A stretch of 50,976 bases of DNA from CBDBZL01 sp031399025. GTDB taxonomy: Bacteria; Pseudomonadota; Alphaproteobacteria; Sphingomonadales; Sphingomonadaceae. Under the pieces are notes generated by a model. It was not told the DNA's origin and did not search any database. It was given only the letters and a program-made list of their open reading frames with translations. The stretch is from assembly GCA_031399025.1 (NCBI GenBank), contig JANNOJ010000056.1, positions 1-50,976 of the forward strand. The letters run 5' to 3'. Shown piece after piece: positions 1 to 8,434 of the stretch (its first letter is position 1; each line of letters starts with the position of its first letter). The position numbers and the translations under genes are program-made.

Positions 1-58
1 GTTGCTCCAGATCGACATAGGAAAACAGCTTGCCCGATCGTTCGTCCGTCCCGCGCAT
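1..58 (-). CDS. transposase, N-terminal end only (cut by window edge)
   Basis: Reading the minus strand from the ATG at 58 gives MRGTDERSGKLFSYVDLEQ, which runs open off the left edge. I recognise the MRG.DER.G.LFSYVDLE start as typical of DUF772-type (IS5/IS1182-like) transposases common in sphingomonads. Only 19 codons are visible, so the family is from memory and the integrity of the gene cannot be judged. It matters because it places a mobile element right beside the photosynthesis cluster's left flank. Confidence 0.65.
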   Translation of the reverse strand, partial: MRGTDERSGKLFSYVDLEQ

Positions 59-139
59 CCATCGACCTCGTTCATCGCGTCTTGCCACGATGAATCACCT
101 CACGGCGCGATAGCCAAGCCCTTTTTCATCAGCCTGTTA
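1..139 (-). mobile_element. right end of an insertion sequence (partial)
   Basis: The transposase start at 58 is followed by about 80 bases that hold no other gene and include the stretch CCCTTTTTCATCAGCCTGTTA at about 119-138, which resembles the terminal repeat style of IS1182-like elements (TAACAG...TGAAAAAG when read inward). The other end is outside the window, so the inverted repeat and target duplication cannot be confirmed. The boundary near 139 is a guess. Confidence 0.35.
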
Positions 140-389
140 AGCAGATCATCCGCCGTCCTTGCGAGCACCTGAGCTGGAGCGTCGCGGAACAGGATATCGT
201 CGGCGAATCCGGTTACCGCTGTTCTGCGCGCGGCTCAGGTTTCGCGAGCGGTTGCCGGCCCCGTCCTGCAACGTCGACGCAAATCCGGCGCATGCTGACC
301 AGCCGCTATAAATCGGTGTTACACGGCCACGGACATGTGTAGGCCCATTGCCGCGGTGCGCAATCGCGACCGGTTCATCAGGGAACCTT

Positions 390-1700
390 GTGCAACGCAA
401 GACACAGATCGTCGTAGTGGGCGGAGGCGTGGGCGGGCTCGAACTGGTCCGGCGGCTGGGCGCGCGCTACGGGCGCAAGCACCATGACATCATCCTGGTC
501 GAGAAGAACAGGACCCATATCTGGAAGCCGCTGCTGCACGAGGTCGCGGCCGGATCGCTCGATGCCAACCTCGACGAGGTGGGCTACCGCAGCCACTGCC
601 ATCGGTGGGGCTACCGCTATTTCCTGGGCGCGCTCGAGACCGTCGATCGTACCGCCCGGCAGGTGATCCTGGCGCCGATGCTCGACGAGGACGGCACCGA
701 GCTCGTCGGCCGCCATGCGATCCGCTACGATTACCTGGTCATCGCCATCGGCGCGATCGCCAATGATTTCGGCACTCCGGGAGTGGCGCAGAACTGCCTG
801 TTCCTCGACGATCGCGTGGGCGCCGATCGCTTCCGCAATCGCCTGCTGAACCACTGCCTGCGCGTCTCGCGCGCCATGAGCAACGACCCGGCCGCCGATG
901 AACACGTGCGCATCGCCATCGTCGGCGGCGGCGCGACGGGGGTGGAACTGGCGGCCGAACTCTACAACGCTGCCGCGGCGCTGCGGCATTATGGCCTCGA
1001 AGTGTTCGATGAGAGCCGGCTCGAGATCACCCTGGTGGAAGCGGGCCCGCGCATCCTGCCCGCGCTCCCCATCGAACTGGCGGCGGCCGCCCACGGCGAG
1101 CTCGAAGCGCTGGGAGTGCAGGTGCGGTGCGACGTGCGCGTAACCGAAGCCTTGCCCGGCGCGATCCTCACCCGCGATGGACAGCGGGTCGATGGTGATC
1201 TCATCGTCTGGGCGGCCGGGGTGCGGGCGCCGCCGCTGCTGCAAGGGCTTGGTCTCGAAAGCAATCGCAACGGTCAGCTGGTGGTTCGCGGCACGCTGCA
1301 GACGACGCAGGACGAGCGGATCTATGCACTGGGCGATTGCTGCTCTTACACGCCGCCCGGGGCGCAGTCGCCGATCCCGCCCCGCGCCCAGGCCGCGCAC
1401 CAGATGGCGCAGACGGTCTACGCCAATCTGGTCCGCGCCATGGCGGGCAAGCCGCTGAAGACGTTCACTTATCGAGATCATGGATCGCTGGTGTCGCTCA
1501 GCCGGTTCTCGACCGTGGGTAGCCTGATGGGCAATCTGGTCGGAGGACGCATGGCCATCGAGGGGCGCCTCGCCCGGTTCGTCTACAAGTCGCTCTATCG
1601 GATGCACCTGATCGCCGTCCATGGCTGGCTCAAGGGCATGGCGCTGCTGCTGGTCGGGCGCGTGAACCAGATCGTCCGGCCGCGGCTCAAGCTGCATTGA
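390..1700 (+). CDS. ndh: type II NADH dehydrogenase (NDH-2) / FAD-dependent pyridine nucleotide oxidoreductase
   Basis: Likely oxidises NADH and passes electrons to quinone at the inner face of the membrane without pumping protons. The 436-residue protein has a FAD-binding GGGVGG motif at residues 11-16 in a strand-turn-helix fold, a second NAD-binding GGGATG motif near residue 179, and a YALGDC motif near residue 312 typical of this fold. The C-terminal part has a hydrophobic stretch with YKSLYRMHL and MALLLVG, as in membrane-bound NDH-2. I chose the GTG at 390 because AGGGA lies 5-6 bases upstream; an in-frame TTG at 348 would add 14 residues with no ribosome binding site. It is not part of the photosynthesis cluster and stands alone on the plus strand. 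A sulfide:quinone oxidoreductase is less likely, since the catalytic cysteine pattern is not evident. Confidence 0.85.
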   Translation: MQRKTQIVVVGGGVGGLELVRRLGARYGRKHHDIILVEKNRTHIWKPLLHEVAAGSLDANLDEVGYRSHCHRWGYRYFLGALETVDRTARQVILAPMLDEDGTELVGRHAIRYDYLVIAIGAIANDFGTPGVAQNCLFLDDRVGADRFRNRLLNHCLRVSRAMSNDPAADEHVRIAIVGGGATGVELAAELYNAAAALRHYGLEVFDESRLEITLVEAGPRILPALPIELAAAAHGELEALGVQVRCDVRVTEALPGAILTRDGQRVDGDLIVWAAGVRAPPLLQGLGLESNRNGQLVVRGTLQTTQDERIYALGDCCSYTPPGAQSPIPPRAQAAHQMAQTVYANLVRAMAGKPLKTFTYRDHGSLVSLSRFSTVGSLMGNLVGGRMAIEGRLARFVYKSLYRMHLIAVHGWLKGMALLLVGRVNQIVRPRLKLH

Positions 1701-1735
1701 TCGCGGCCGCGACAGGTCGCGCCTGAGCTGCCGGC

Positions 1736-2293
1736 ATGGCGCGATTGATCCTGTTCAACAAGCCATACGGCGTGCTGTGCCAATTCACGGATCGGGCAGG
1801 CGAGGGCGCACGCCGCACCCTGGCGGATTTCATCGACGTGCCCGGCGTCTACCCGGCCGGCCGCCTCGACCGCGACAGCGAGGGCCTGCTCCTGCTGTGC
1901 GATGACGGCCGGCTGCAGGCGCGCATCGCAGATCCCCGATTCAAGCTGCCCAAGACCTATCTGGTGCAGGTGGAAGGCGAGCCCGACGCAGCCAGCCTCG
2001 GCCTACTCGCCGCGGGAGTGCGTCTGCAGGACGGTCCCACCCGCCCGGCCGACGTCGAGCGGATCTCCGAGCCTGGTCTGTGGCCGCGCGATCCGCCGAT
2101 CCGCGTGCGCCGGAGCGTGCCCGAAAGCTGGCTGAAGCTGACCATCCGTGAAGGCCGCAACCGGCAGGTACGGCGCATGACGGCGGCCGTTGGTCACCCC
2201 ACCCTTCGGCTCGTGCGCTGGTCCATCGGCGGCTGGACGATCGAAGGGCTTGCGGTGGGTGAGTGGCGAGCGGGTTGCGTCGAGGCCGGGTGA
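1736..2293 (+). CDS. rluE: 23S rRNA pseudouridine synthase, RluE type
   Basis: Pseudouridine synthase of the RsuA/RluE group. It opens with LILFNKPYGVLCQF and carries the catalytic-aspartate block GRLDRDSEGLLLL (about residues 42-54), followed by KTYLVQVEG and the conserved REGRNRQVRRM motif near residue 140. At 185 residues it matches the short RluE form, which lacks the N-terminal S4 domain and acts on 23S rRNA U2457 in E. coli. It starts 36 bases after ndh with ATG. It ends 22 bases before the convergent oxygenase gene. The site specificity is inferred from family size and motif. Confidence 0.88.
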   Translation: MARLILFNKPYGVLCQFTDRAGEGARRTLADFIDVPGVYPAGRLDRDSEGLLLLCDDGRLQARIADPRFKLPKTYLVQVEGEPDAASLGLLAAGVRLQDGPTRPADVERISEPGLWPRDPPIRVRRSVPESWLKLTIREGRNRQVRRMTAAVGHPTLRLVRWSIGGWTIEGLAVGEWRAGCVEAG

Positions 2294-2315
2294 TGCGCTC
2301 GCGGCAGCGGCGGGC

Positions 2316-3512
2316 TCAGGTCCCGACGTCGAATGCCACGCTGCCGCGGTTGAACAGGTCTGCGACCAGCGCCACGGTGGGGGATGTCAGCTCGCCCGGC
2401 GCCACGACGAGGCGATCGCAAGCGCTCAGCCGCATTGCGAACGAAGCCGTCGCTCGGGTGCAGGCGAAGCACTCGCCATCCACGAACAACAGCACCGCGG
2501 CGGCATCCTGGCGCACGAACGAAAATCGGCTGGCCGGGTTGCGCAGCAGCGCAATTCCTCCGACGAGCATGGCCCGCGCGTGTTCGGCGCCGATCGCGCG
2601 TTCGGGACGCCAATCGATTTCCCGATTCTTGGGCGCGGTGCTGTGCCCGCCGAACCAGTGCGTGAATGCCGCGCGATCGCCCACTTTCTCGGTGATCATG
2701 GCGTGCAGCCGGGTGATCGCCTCGGCGGTGATCTCGCCGGGGTTTTCCTGGTGTCGGAGGTCGGGATCGACGTAGCGATCATCCTCCGCAAGATCGTCCG
2801 CCAGGCTCTCGATCCATTCGGTGAGCAGCTCGCGGCGTGAGGGCGCGCGAAAGCCGACCGAATAGGTCATGCATTCATCTCCCACCGCAAGACCATTGTG
2901 GGCGATGCCGGGCGGCACGTAGAGGATGTCGCCGGGCTCCAGGATCCACTCGGAGGTCGGCACGAAATCGGCCAGCAAGCGCAGGCCGTCATGCGGTACC
3001 AGCGCGGTGGCGGAATCGCACGCCGCACCCATCTGCCAGCGGCGTCGGCCGAGGCCCTGGATCAGGAACACGTCGTAATGGTCGAAATGCGCGCCCACGC
3101 CACCGCCATCGACCGCGTAGCTCACCATCACGTCGTCGATCCGCCAGTTGGGGATGAAACGAAACGGCTCGATGAGCGCGGCGACCGCTGGAACGTGATG
3201 ATCGACCGCCTGCACCAGCAGCGTCCACGGCTTCGCGCCGAGCTGGCGGAACCGGCTCGGGTCGAGCGGTCCGAACTCGACCTCCATGGGCTCGCCCGCG
3301 ATGATCAGGCGCGAATCGAGGCCGCTCTCGCAGGCCAGGCCGGCCAGTTCATCGGGCTCGAGCGGGTTGCGCCACCGCGCCCACGGATTGCGGATGAGCA
3401 GCGCCTGCTTCTGCCAGCAATCGCGCAGAAACGCCGCTTGGTCGAAGGACCGCAATCCGCCGGGCACTAGCTCTGCTCTCGTTCCGCCGCCGCCATCAGG
3501 TCTTGAAGTCAT
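2316..3512 (-). CDS. roxA: ribosomal oxygenase, JmjC/cupin family (RoxA/YcfD-like)
   Basis: A 2-oxoglutarate and Fe(II)-dependent hydroxylase; the E. coli homologue hydroxylates an arginine of ribosomal protein L16. The 398-residue protein has the N-terminal DCWQKQALLIRNP element, the metal-binding HFDHYDVFLIQG block (H-x-D) in the middle, and a distal histidine in DILYVPPGIAHNG. The C-terminal part is consistent with the dimerisation and winged-helix regions of the family. I chose the ATG at 3512; an upstream in-frame start at 3629 would add 39 residues without family character. It is convergent with the rluE gene, so two rRNA/ribosome modification genes lie side by side. The substrate is inferred. 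Confidence 0.78.
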   Translation of the reverse strand: MTSRPDGGGGTRAELVPGGLRSFDQAAFLRDCWQKQALLIRNPWARWRNPLEPDELAGLACESGLDSRLIIAGEPMEVEFGPLDPSRFRQLGAKPWTLLVQAVDHHVPAVAALIEPFRFIPNWRIDDVMVSYAVDGGGVGAHFDHYDVFLIQGLGRRRWQMGAACDSATALVPHDGLRLLADFVPTSEWILEPGDILYVPPGIAHNGLAVGDECMTYSVGFRAPSRRELLTEWIESLADDLAEDDRYVDPDLRHQENPGEITAEAITRLHAMITEKVGDRAAFTHWFGGHSTAPKNREIDWRPERAIGAEHARAMLVGGIALLRNPASRFSFVRQDAAAVLLFVDGECFACTRATASFAMRLSACDRLVVAPGELTSPTVALVADLFNRGSVAFDVGT

Positions 3513-3786
3513 GGGCCGCCCGCCGGTCGGCTTGTTCCGCAAAGCGACCTCGAGGCCGGGCGCCGCACCCGGCATGTACCGGACGGAACCAACGGGCAAG
3601 GCGCCTGGGCCGGTCGCGCTCGAGCCCAAGATCCACCAGCATCCGCTCGATCCCCGCCGATCTGGGGGGCGCCGTACCTGGGCGAGGTCCGCGCTTGACC
3701 TCTCGCTAGCTTTGGGCGCGAGCGGCGCAAGACATCCGTCAGGGGAATGCAGCCCACCAGTGCCCGCAACGACGGGCGAGGCTGCG
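3513..3786. other. intergenic stretch with no supported gene
   Basis: Between the roxA start and the DUF2189 stop there are 274 bases. I see no gene with family character here. A small stem (GCCCG, 6-base loop, CGGGC at 3762-3777) sits just after the DUF2189 stop on the minus strand and may help end that transcript, though no T tract follows. Confidence 0.4.
3762..3777 (-). terminator. possible weak terminator stem after DUF2189 gene
   Basis: A 5-bp GC stem, GCCCG-CAACGA-CGGGC, lies 10 bases beyond the DUF2189 stop on the minus strand. There is no T tract, so a Rho-independent role is uncertain. Confidence 0.25.
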
Positions 3787-4587
3787 TCAGCGGATCACCA
3801 GCCGGGTGTAGAGGTGCCAGGTCGCATAGCCGAGGACCGGCAGGACCACGGCGAGGCCCAGGAACAGCGGCACCGAGCCGATCGCCAGCAGCCCCGCGAC
3901 GAGCAGGCCCCAACGCACCATCGCGCTCTTGTTGGCCATTACGGCCCTGACGGAGGTGCCCATGGCATCGCCCAGCCCGACGTCGCGGTCCACCAGCATC
4001 GGCATCGAAACCACGGTGATCGTCAGCACGAGCGCGGCAAAGGCAAGGCCCACCAGCATGCCAAGCGCGATCAGCAGCCAGCCTTGCGGCGTGGTGAAGA
4101 CGAGGGTGAGGAACTCGGCCGCAGTGTCGGGGAACGGGCCGATCACCGCCAGATAGAGGATCGCCGCCGTGCTGATCCAGATCCCGAAGATGACCACCAG
4201 GATGCCGGTCAACAACGCGATGCCATTGCGCGAGGGGCGCTTGCGCACGTCGAGAAAGTCGCGCCAGGTCGCCTCCTGGCCCGCTTCCCGCTGGCGCGCG
4301 AGCTCGTAGAAGCCGGTTGCCGCGACGGGCCCGAGCAGGGTGATTCCGGCGACCAGCGGGAACAGCAGCGGCAGCAGGTTGCCACCCAGCGACAGGGCGG
4401 CGGCAAGTAGCCCGATGATCGGATACAGGATCCCCAGGAAGATCAGATCCCCGCGCCGCGCGAGGAAATCGTCCCACCCCTCCCGCAGTGCCGCGCCAAG
4501 CTCTTGCGAGCCGATTGTGCGGACCTGGAGCACCGCTTCGCGCGCCTGCGTCCGGGCCTGATCGCCGGCAGCCGAAATGCCGCTCAT
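3787..4587 (-). CDS. DUF2189 family integral membrane protein
   Basis: A 266-residue protein with about six hydrophobic segments. The soluble N-terminus (VRTIGSQELGAALREGWDDFLARRGDLIFLG) is typical of DUF2189. It is followed by GILYPIIGLLAAALSLGG, LVAGITLLGPVAATGFYELARQREAG and further membrane segments, ending KSAMVRWGLLVAGLLAIGSVPLFLGLAVVLPVLGYATWHLYTRLV in outline. The function of the family is unknown to me. I chose the ATG at 4587 because the in-frame extension upstream (to 4692) runs into the bchI promoter region and looks non-coding. It is divergent from bchI, with 136 bases between starts, so it marks the left border of the photosynthesis cluster. Confidence 0.78.
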   Translation of the reverse strand: MSGISAAGDQARTQAREAVLQVRTIGSQELGAALREGWDDFLARRGDLIFLGILYPIIGLLAAALSLGGNLLPLLFPLVAGITLLGPVAATGFYELARQREAGQEATWRDFLDVRKRPSRNGIALLTGILVVIFGIWISTAAILYLAVIGPFPDTAAEFLTLVFTTPQGWLLIALGMLVGLAFAALVLTITVVSMPMLVDRDVGLGDAMGTSVRAVMANKSAMVRWGLLVAGLLAIGSVPLFLGLAVVLPVLGYATWHLYTRLVIR

Positions 4588-4673
4588 CGGCCGCGCGCCG
4601 ACGCGCTGGTGAACCGGATTTCGCCTGTCGCGTAGGTCATTGCCGCACCCATTGCCTTGCTGGCATCTACGCC

Positions 4674-4691
4674 TGTAATGCAGGTTGGACA
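4674..4691 (+). promoter_or_regulatory. PpsR/CrtJ-type operator upstream of bchI
   Basis: TGTAATGCAGGTTGGACA fits TGT-N12-ACA, the consensus bound by PpsR/CrtJ. It ends 32 bases before the bchI ATG. A possible promoter, TTGGAC at 4685-4690 with GATAGC at 4708-4713 (17-base spacer), overlaps it, so bound repressor would cover the -35 region. A second 8-bp-spaced site is not present here. Confidence 0.6.
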
Positions 4692-4723
4692 ATAGCCCGA
4701 TCGGTGCGATAGCCTGCTGCCAT

Positions 4724-5719
4724 ATGGGCGGATTTCCCTTTTCAGCGATCGTCGGTCAGGACGAGATGAAGCGCGCTTTGCTGGTGGCGGCCGTCGAGCC
4801 GCGGATCGGCGGGGTGATGATCTTCGGCGACCGGGGCACCGGCAAATCGACCGCGGCGCGCGCGCTCGCCGCGCTGCTGCCGCCGATGGCGGTGGTCGTG
4901 GGCTGCGCCTTCCACTGCGAGCCCGGCGCTGCCGCCTGCACGCATGGCGGCAATGGCAAGGTGGCCAAGGCGCCGGTGCCGTTCGTCGACCTGCCGCTGG
5001 GCGCGACCGAGGACCGGATCGTCGGCGCGCTCGACATCGAACGCGCGCTGGTGGCGGGCGAGAAGCGCTTCGAGCCCGGGCTGCTGGCGCGCGCCCACCG
5101 GGGCTTCCTCTACATCGACGAGATCAACCTGCTCGAGGACCACCTGGTCGACCTGCTGCTCGACGTCTCCGCCTCGGCGCAGAACGTGGTCGAGCGCGAG
5201 GGGCTCAGTGTGCGGCATGACGCGCGCTTCGTCCTGATCGGCTCGGGCAATCCGGAAGAGGGTGAACTGCGGCCCCAGCTGCTCGACCGGTTCGGACTGT
5301 CGGTCGAGGTACGCACGCCGCAGGAGATCGACACGCGCGTGGAGATCATGCGCCGCTGCGATGCACAGGACCGTGATCCGGCGGGCTTTGCCGACCGCTG
5401 GCGCCGCGCCGATCGCAAGATCGTGCGCCAGATCGCCGCCGCGCGGGCGCGGCTCGACGCGATCGAGGTGCCCGATAGCGCGCTCGCCGACGCCGCGCGG
5501 CTGTGCCAGGCCGTGGGCGCCGATGGGTTGCGCGGCGAGCTGGCGCTGATCCGCGCAGGCCGGGCGCTGGCGGCGCTTGATGATGCGACCCGGCTCGACC
5601 GATCGTACCTGCGCGCGGCGGCGCCGATGGCGCTGCGCCATCGGCTGCGCCGCAACGTGCTCGATGAGACCGGCTCCACCACGCGGATCGAGCGGGCCAT
5701 GGCCGAGCTGTGGCCGTGA
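4724..5719 (+). CDS. bchI: magnesium chelatase ATPase subunit I
   Basis: The AAA+ motor subunit of Mg-chelatase, which with BchD and BchH inserts Mg into protoporphyrin IX, the first committed step to bacteriochlorophyll. The 331-residue protein has FPFSAIVGQDEMKRALL at the N-terminus, the Walker A loop GDRGTGKST at 35-43, Walker B FLYIDEINLL at 128-137, and the sensor block VLIGSGNPEEGELRPQLLDRFG. The ATG at 4724 was chosen over one 39 bases upstream, since homologues begin just before FPFSAIVGQ. It overlaps the start of bchD and is preceded by a PpsR-type site. Confidence 0.97.
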   Translation: MGGFPFSAIVGQDEMKRALLVAAVEPRIGGVMIFGDRGTGKSTAARALAALLPPMAVVVGCAFHCEPGAAACTHGGNGKVAKAPVPFVDLPLGATEDRIVGALDIERALVAGEKRFEPGLLARAHRGFLYIDEINLLEDHLVDLLLDVSASAQNVVEREGLSVRHDARFVLIGSGNPEEGELRPQLLDRFGLSVEVRTPQEIDTRVEIMRRCDAQDRDPAGFADRWRRADRKIVRQIAAARARLDAIEVPDSALADAARLCQAVGADGLRGELALIRAGRALAALDDATRLDRSYLRAAAPMALRHRLRRNVLDETGSTTRIERAMAELWP

Positions 5720-7380
5720 GCGAGGGCCTTGCGCGAGGGGCTGTGAGCGAGAGCCGGGCGCCGGCCGCGGTCGATGCCGCGCGCATCGCCGCACTTCTCG
5801 CGCGCGACCCAGCGGGACTGGGCGGTGTCCGCCTGCGCGGTGCGCCGGGACCGGGGACCGAGGCGTTTCTCGCGGCGCTCGCCGCCGCCTTTGCCGGGCG
5901 GCCGGTGCGGCGCCTCCCCATCCACATCGACAGCGACCGGCTGAGCGGCGGGATCGACGTCGCCGCCAGCCTCGCCGCGGGTCGCAAGGTGGATTGCGTC
6001 GGTCTGTTGGCCGAAGTGGCCGGGGGGCTGCTCATCGCCGCGAGCGCGGAGCGGATCGCCCCCGCTGTCGCCGCGCGGATAGGAGCCGGGATGGAGGCGC
6101 ATGGCTTCGCGCTGGTGGTGCTGGACGAGAGCTGCCCGGACGAGGCGCCGCCCTCGGCGCTCACCGAGCGATTGGCGTTCGACGTGACGCCGGGATCGGC
6201 TCTGGCAGGCGCGCCCGCCGCGCCCGATCGGTCCGCCGCACCCGCGCGCCTTGCACCGACCGAGCCGGACCTACTCCGCGCCCTCGAGAGCACCGCCCGC
6301 CTGCTGGGCGTTGCGGGCACCAGGCCGCTGCTGCTCGCCTTGCGGACCGCCGCCGCCGCCGCCGGGCTGGCGGGCCGCCGGGCGGTCGCGCCGCAGGATG
6401 CGGCCGAGGCCGCGCAGCTGGTGCTCGCCCCCCGAGCCACCCAGATCCCGGCCGAGCAGCCCCCGGAGCCGCCGCCACCGCCCGAGCAATCCGATCCCGA
6501 GCAGCCGGTCCGCGAGCCGACCCGGGCGCTGGAGGATATCGTCCTCCAAGCCGCCCGCGCCGCCTTGCCGGAAGGGCTGGAGGGGCTGGCGGAAGGGCGC
6601 TCGCGCCAGGAAGCGGGCCCGCGCGGCGGGGCCGGGGAGAAGCGCCGCTCGCCGGTGCGGGGCCGGGTGATCGGCTCGCGCGCGGGCCAGCCCGGCGGGC
6701 AATGCCGGCTGGCGCTGGTCGAAACGCTGCGCGCCGCGGCGCCCTGGCAGCGGCTGCGCCAGCGCGCCCAGGAGGAACGTCGGGTCCGCCTGCGACGCGA
6801 GGACCTGCGCGTGCGCCGCTTCGAGGCGCGCGCCGAGACGCTCACCATCTTCGCGGTCGACGCCTCGGGCTCGGCCGCCTTCGCCCGCCTGGCCGAGGCC
6901 AAGGGCGCGGTCGAGCTGCTGCTCGAGCGGGCGCACTCCGAACGCGCCGAGGTGGCGCTGCTCGCCTTTCGCGGCACCAGCGTGGACCTGCTGCTCCCGC
7001 CCACCCGTTCGCTCACTCGCGCGCGGCGGCTGCTGGCCGAATTGCCCGGCGGGGGCGGCACACCGCTCGCCATGGGTCTGGACGCCGCCCGGCTGCTGGC
7101 CGAGGCCTCGCGCCGGCGCGGGCGCACCCCGCGCATTCTCCTGCTCACCGATGGCAAGGCGAATATCGCCGCCGACGGCTCGCCGGGCCGGCCGCGGGCC
7201 ACCGAGGATGCCGCCGCTGCCGCGGGCCGCATTGCCGCCGCGTCGTTGGCCGCCACGCTGATCGACATCTCGCCGCGTCCACAGCCCGAAGCGAGCAAGG
7301 TGGCCGGGCAGATGAACGCGCGCTACCTGCACCTGCCGCGCGTGCCGGGTGCGGCGATGCACGCGATCGCCGCCGCATGA
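5716..7380 (+). CDS. bchD: magnesium chelatase subunit D
   Basis: The adaptor subunit of Mg-chelatase that forms the double AAA+ ring with BchI. The 554-residue protein has a degenerate AAA+ N-terminal half without a good Walker A. A Pro/Glu-rich linker follows (PEPPPPPEQSDPEQP near residue 250). The C-terminal von Willebrand A domain begins about residue 375, with the MIDAS motif FAVDASGSAAF and later GGGGTPLAMGLDAA and ILLLTDGKANI. I chose the GTG at 5716, which shares GTGA with the bchI stop and implies coupled translation; a GTG at 5710 is an alternative. Confidence 0.95.
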   Translation: MSEGLARGAVSESRAPAAVDAARIAALLARDPAGLGGVRLRGAPGPGTEAFLAALAAAFAGRPVRRLPIHIDSDRLSGGIDVAASLAAGRKVDCVGLLAEVAGGLLIAASAERIAPAVAARIGAGMEAHGFALVVLDESCPDEAPPSALTERLAFDVTPGSALAGAPAAPDRSAAPARLAPTEPDLLRALESTARLLGVAGTRPLLLALRTAAAAAGLAGRRAVAPQDAAEAAQLVLAPRATQIPAEQPPEPPPPPEQSDPEQPVREPTRALEDIVLQAARAALPEGLEGLAEGRSRQEAGPRGGAGEKRRSPVRGRVIGSRAGQPGGQCRLALVETLRAAAPWQRLRQRAQEERRVRLRREDLRVRRFEARAETLTIFAVDASGSAAFARLAEAKGAVELLLERAHSERAEVALLAFRGTSVDLLLPPTRSLTRARRLLAELPGGGGTPLAMGLDAARLLAEASRRRGRTPRILLLTDGKANIAADGSPGRPRATEDAAAAAGRIAAASLAATLIDISPRPQPEASKVAGQMNARYLHLPRVPGAAMHAIAAA

Positions 7381-8252
7381 GCGCGCTGCGCTGGGAAACC
7401 GACGCACGCGATTGGCCCAACCGCGAAGCCAGCCGCTTCGTGCGCGCGGGCGGGCTGGAATGGCACGTGCAGGAAATGGGCGATGGCCCGCGCCTGTGGC
7501 TGATCCACGGCACCGGCGCCTCCACGCACAGCTGGCGCGACGTCATGCCGCTGCTGGCGACCACCAACCGGGTCATCGCCATGGACCTGCCTGGCCACGG
7601 CTTCACCTCCGGGCGGCCGCGCCGTGGCCTGGGGATGCGGCAAATGGCCGAGGCGCTCGCCGCGCTCTTCGCCGAGAGTGGCCCGCCCGAAGCGGCGATC
7701 GGCGCGCATTCTGCCGGCGCCGCCATCGCCGCGCGCATGGCGCTCGATGGCGCTCACCGGGCGCCGATCGTAGCCTTCTGCCCGGCGCTCCTGCCCTTTC
7801 CCGGCATGACGGGGCCGTTCTTCACCACGCTGGCGGGCCTGCTGCTGGTTAACCCGATCGTGCCCTCGCTGTTTGCGAAAGTGGCGCAACTCGGCGGCAC
7901 CGAGGCCTTCCTGCGCCGCACCACCGGCTCGGCGATCGACGCGCGCGGGGTGGACCTCTACGGCCGGCTGTTCGCGTCCTCGCGCCATTGTGCGGGCGCG
8001 CTTGAGATGATGGCCGACTGGGACCTCGTCCCGCTCGCCCGCGACCTGCCGAACCTTCCCGTGCCGATGAGCGTGTTGCACGGCGAGCGCGACGCCTCCA
8101 TCCCGGTCGCCCGGGCGCGCGAGGCGGCGCAGCGCGCCAACGCCGCCTTCCAGCTACTGCCGGGCCTTGGCCACCTTGCGCATGAGGAGCGCCCCGACTT
8201 GGCCGCCCAGGCGATCATCGCCGCGGCGGCGGCCGCGCGGGTGGCGGCATGA
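7377..8252 (+). CDS. bchO: BchO, alpha/beta hydrolase of the Mg-chelatase operon
   Basis: A 291-residue alpha/beta hydrolase that always accompanies bchID in purple bacteria; its reaction is not established, and a role in Mg-chelatase activity has been proposed. The sequence shows the oxyanion-hole HGTGASTHSW near residue 43, AMDLPGHGFTSG, the nucleophile elbow GAHSAGA near residue 106, and a late histidine in GLGHLAHEE. The start overlaps the bchD stop as ATGA. Its stop in turn overlaps the start of the next small ORF, so the four genes form one translational unit. Confidence 0.93.
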   Translation: MSALRWETDARDWPNREASRFVRAGGLEWHVQEMGDGPRLWLIHGTGASTHSWRDVMPLLATTNRVIAMDLPGHGFTSGRPRRGLGMRQMAEALAALFAESGPPEAAIGAHSAGAAIAARMALDGAHRAPIVAFCPALLPFPGMTGPFFTTLAGLLLVNPIVPSLFAKVAQLGGTEAFLRRTTGSAIDARGVDLYGRLFASSRHCAGALEMMADWDLVPLARDLPNLPVPMSVLHGERDASIPVARAREAAQRANAAFQLLPGLGHLAHEERPDLAAQAIIAAAAAARVAA

Positions 8253-8434
8253 GCAGCGACAATCTCGGCTGGATCGAGATCGTCTTCGTGGCGGTCATCG
8301 CGCTGGGCGTCGGCTTCTGGCAACTGTTCTCGATCAATCGCGAGATCCGCCGCGATCGTGAGAAGAAGCGGCAGCAGCGACGCTCAGACGATACGCGGCA
8401 TCTTGTAGGGGAGCATCCACTGGACGACCGGTGA
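8249..8434 (+). CDS. small single-span membrane protein following bchO
   Basis: A 61-residue ORF whose ATG overlaps the bchO stop as ATGA. Residues 8-27 (WIEIVFVAVIALGVGFWQLF) form one hydrophobic span, followed by a strongly basic tail with many Arg and Lys. The first 45 or so codons have the high third-position GC of the neighbours. After that the ORF runs tail-to-tail into the 3' end of crtC for about 50 bases, where codon use looks less natural. No function is known to me; its place suggests a photosynthesis role or a membrane anchor linked to BchO. Moderately sure it is translated. Confidence 0.65.
   Translation: MSSDNLGWIEIVFVAVIALGVGFWQLFSINREIRRDREKKRQQRRSDDTRHLVGEHPLDDR

Noticed and set aside
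301..347. TGTTACACGGCCACGGACA before ndh as a PpsR site
   Set aside because: The spacing is N13, not N12, and the gene is not a photosynthesis gene.
146..400. An 84-codon minus-strand frame between the IS end and ndh
   Set aside because: It overlaps the ndh start and has no protein-like pattern. I see no gene in 140-389.
378..1697. A 439-codon minus-strand frame opposite ndh
   Set aside because: Shadow of ndh. Its composition (Arg, His, Gln and Asp-rich without a fold pattern) is typical of reverse-strand noise.
3286..4410. A 374-codon plus-strand frame across the roxA start and DUF2189 gene
   Set aside because: Antisense to two supported genes and without any recognisable domain.
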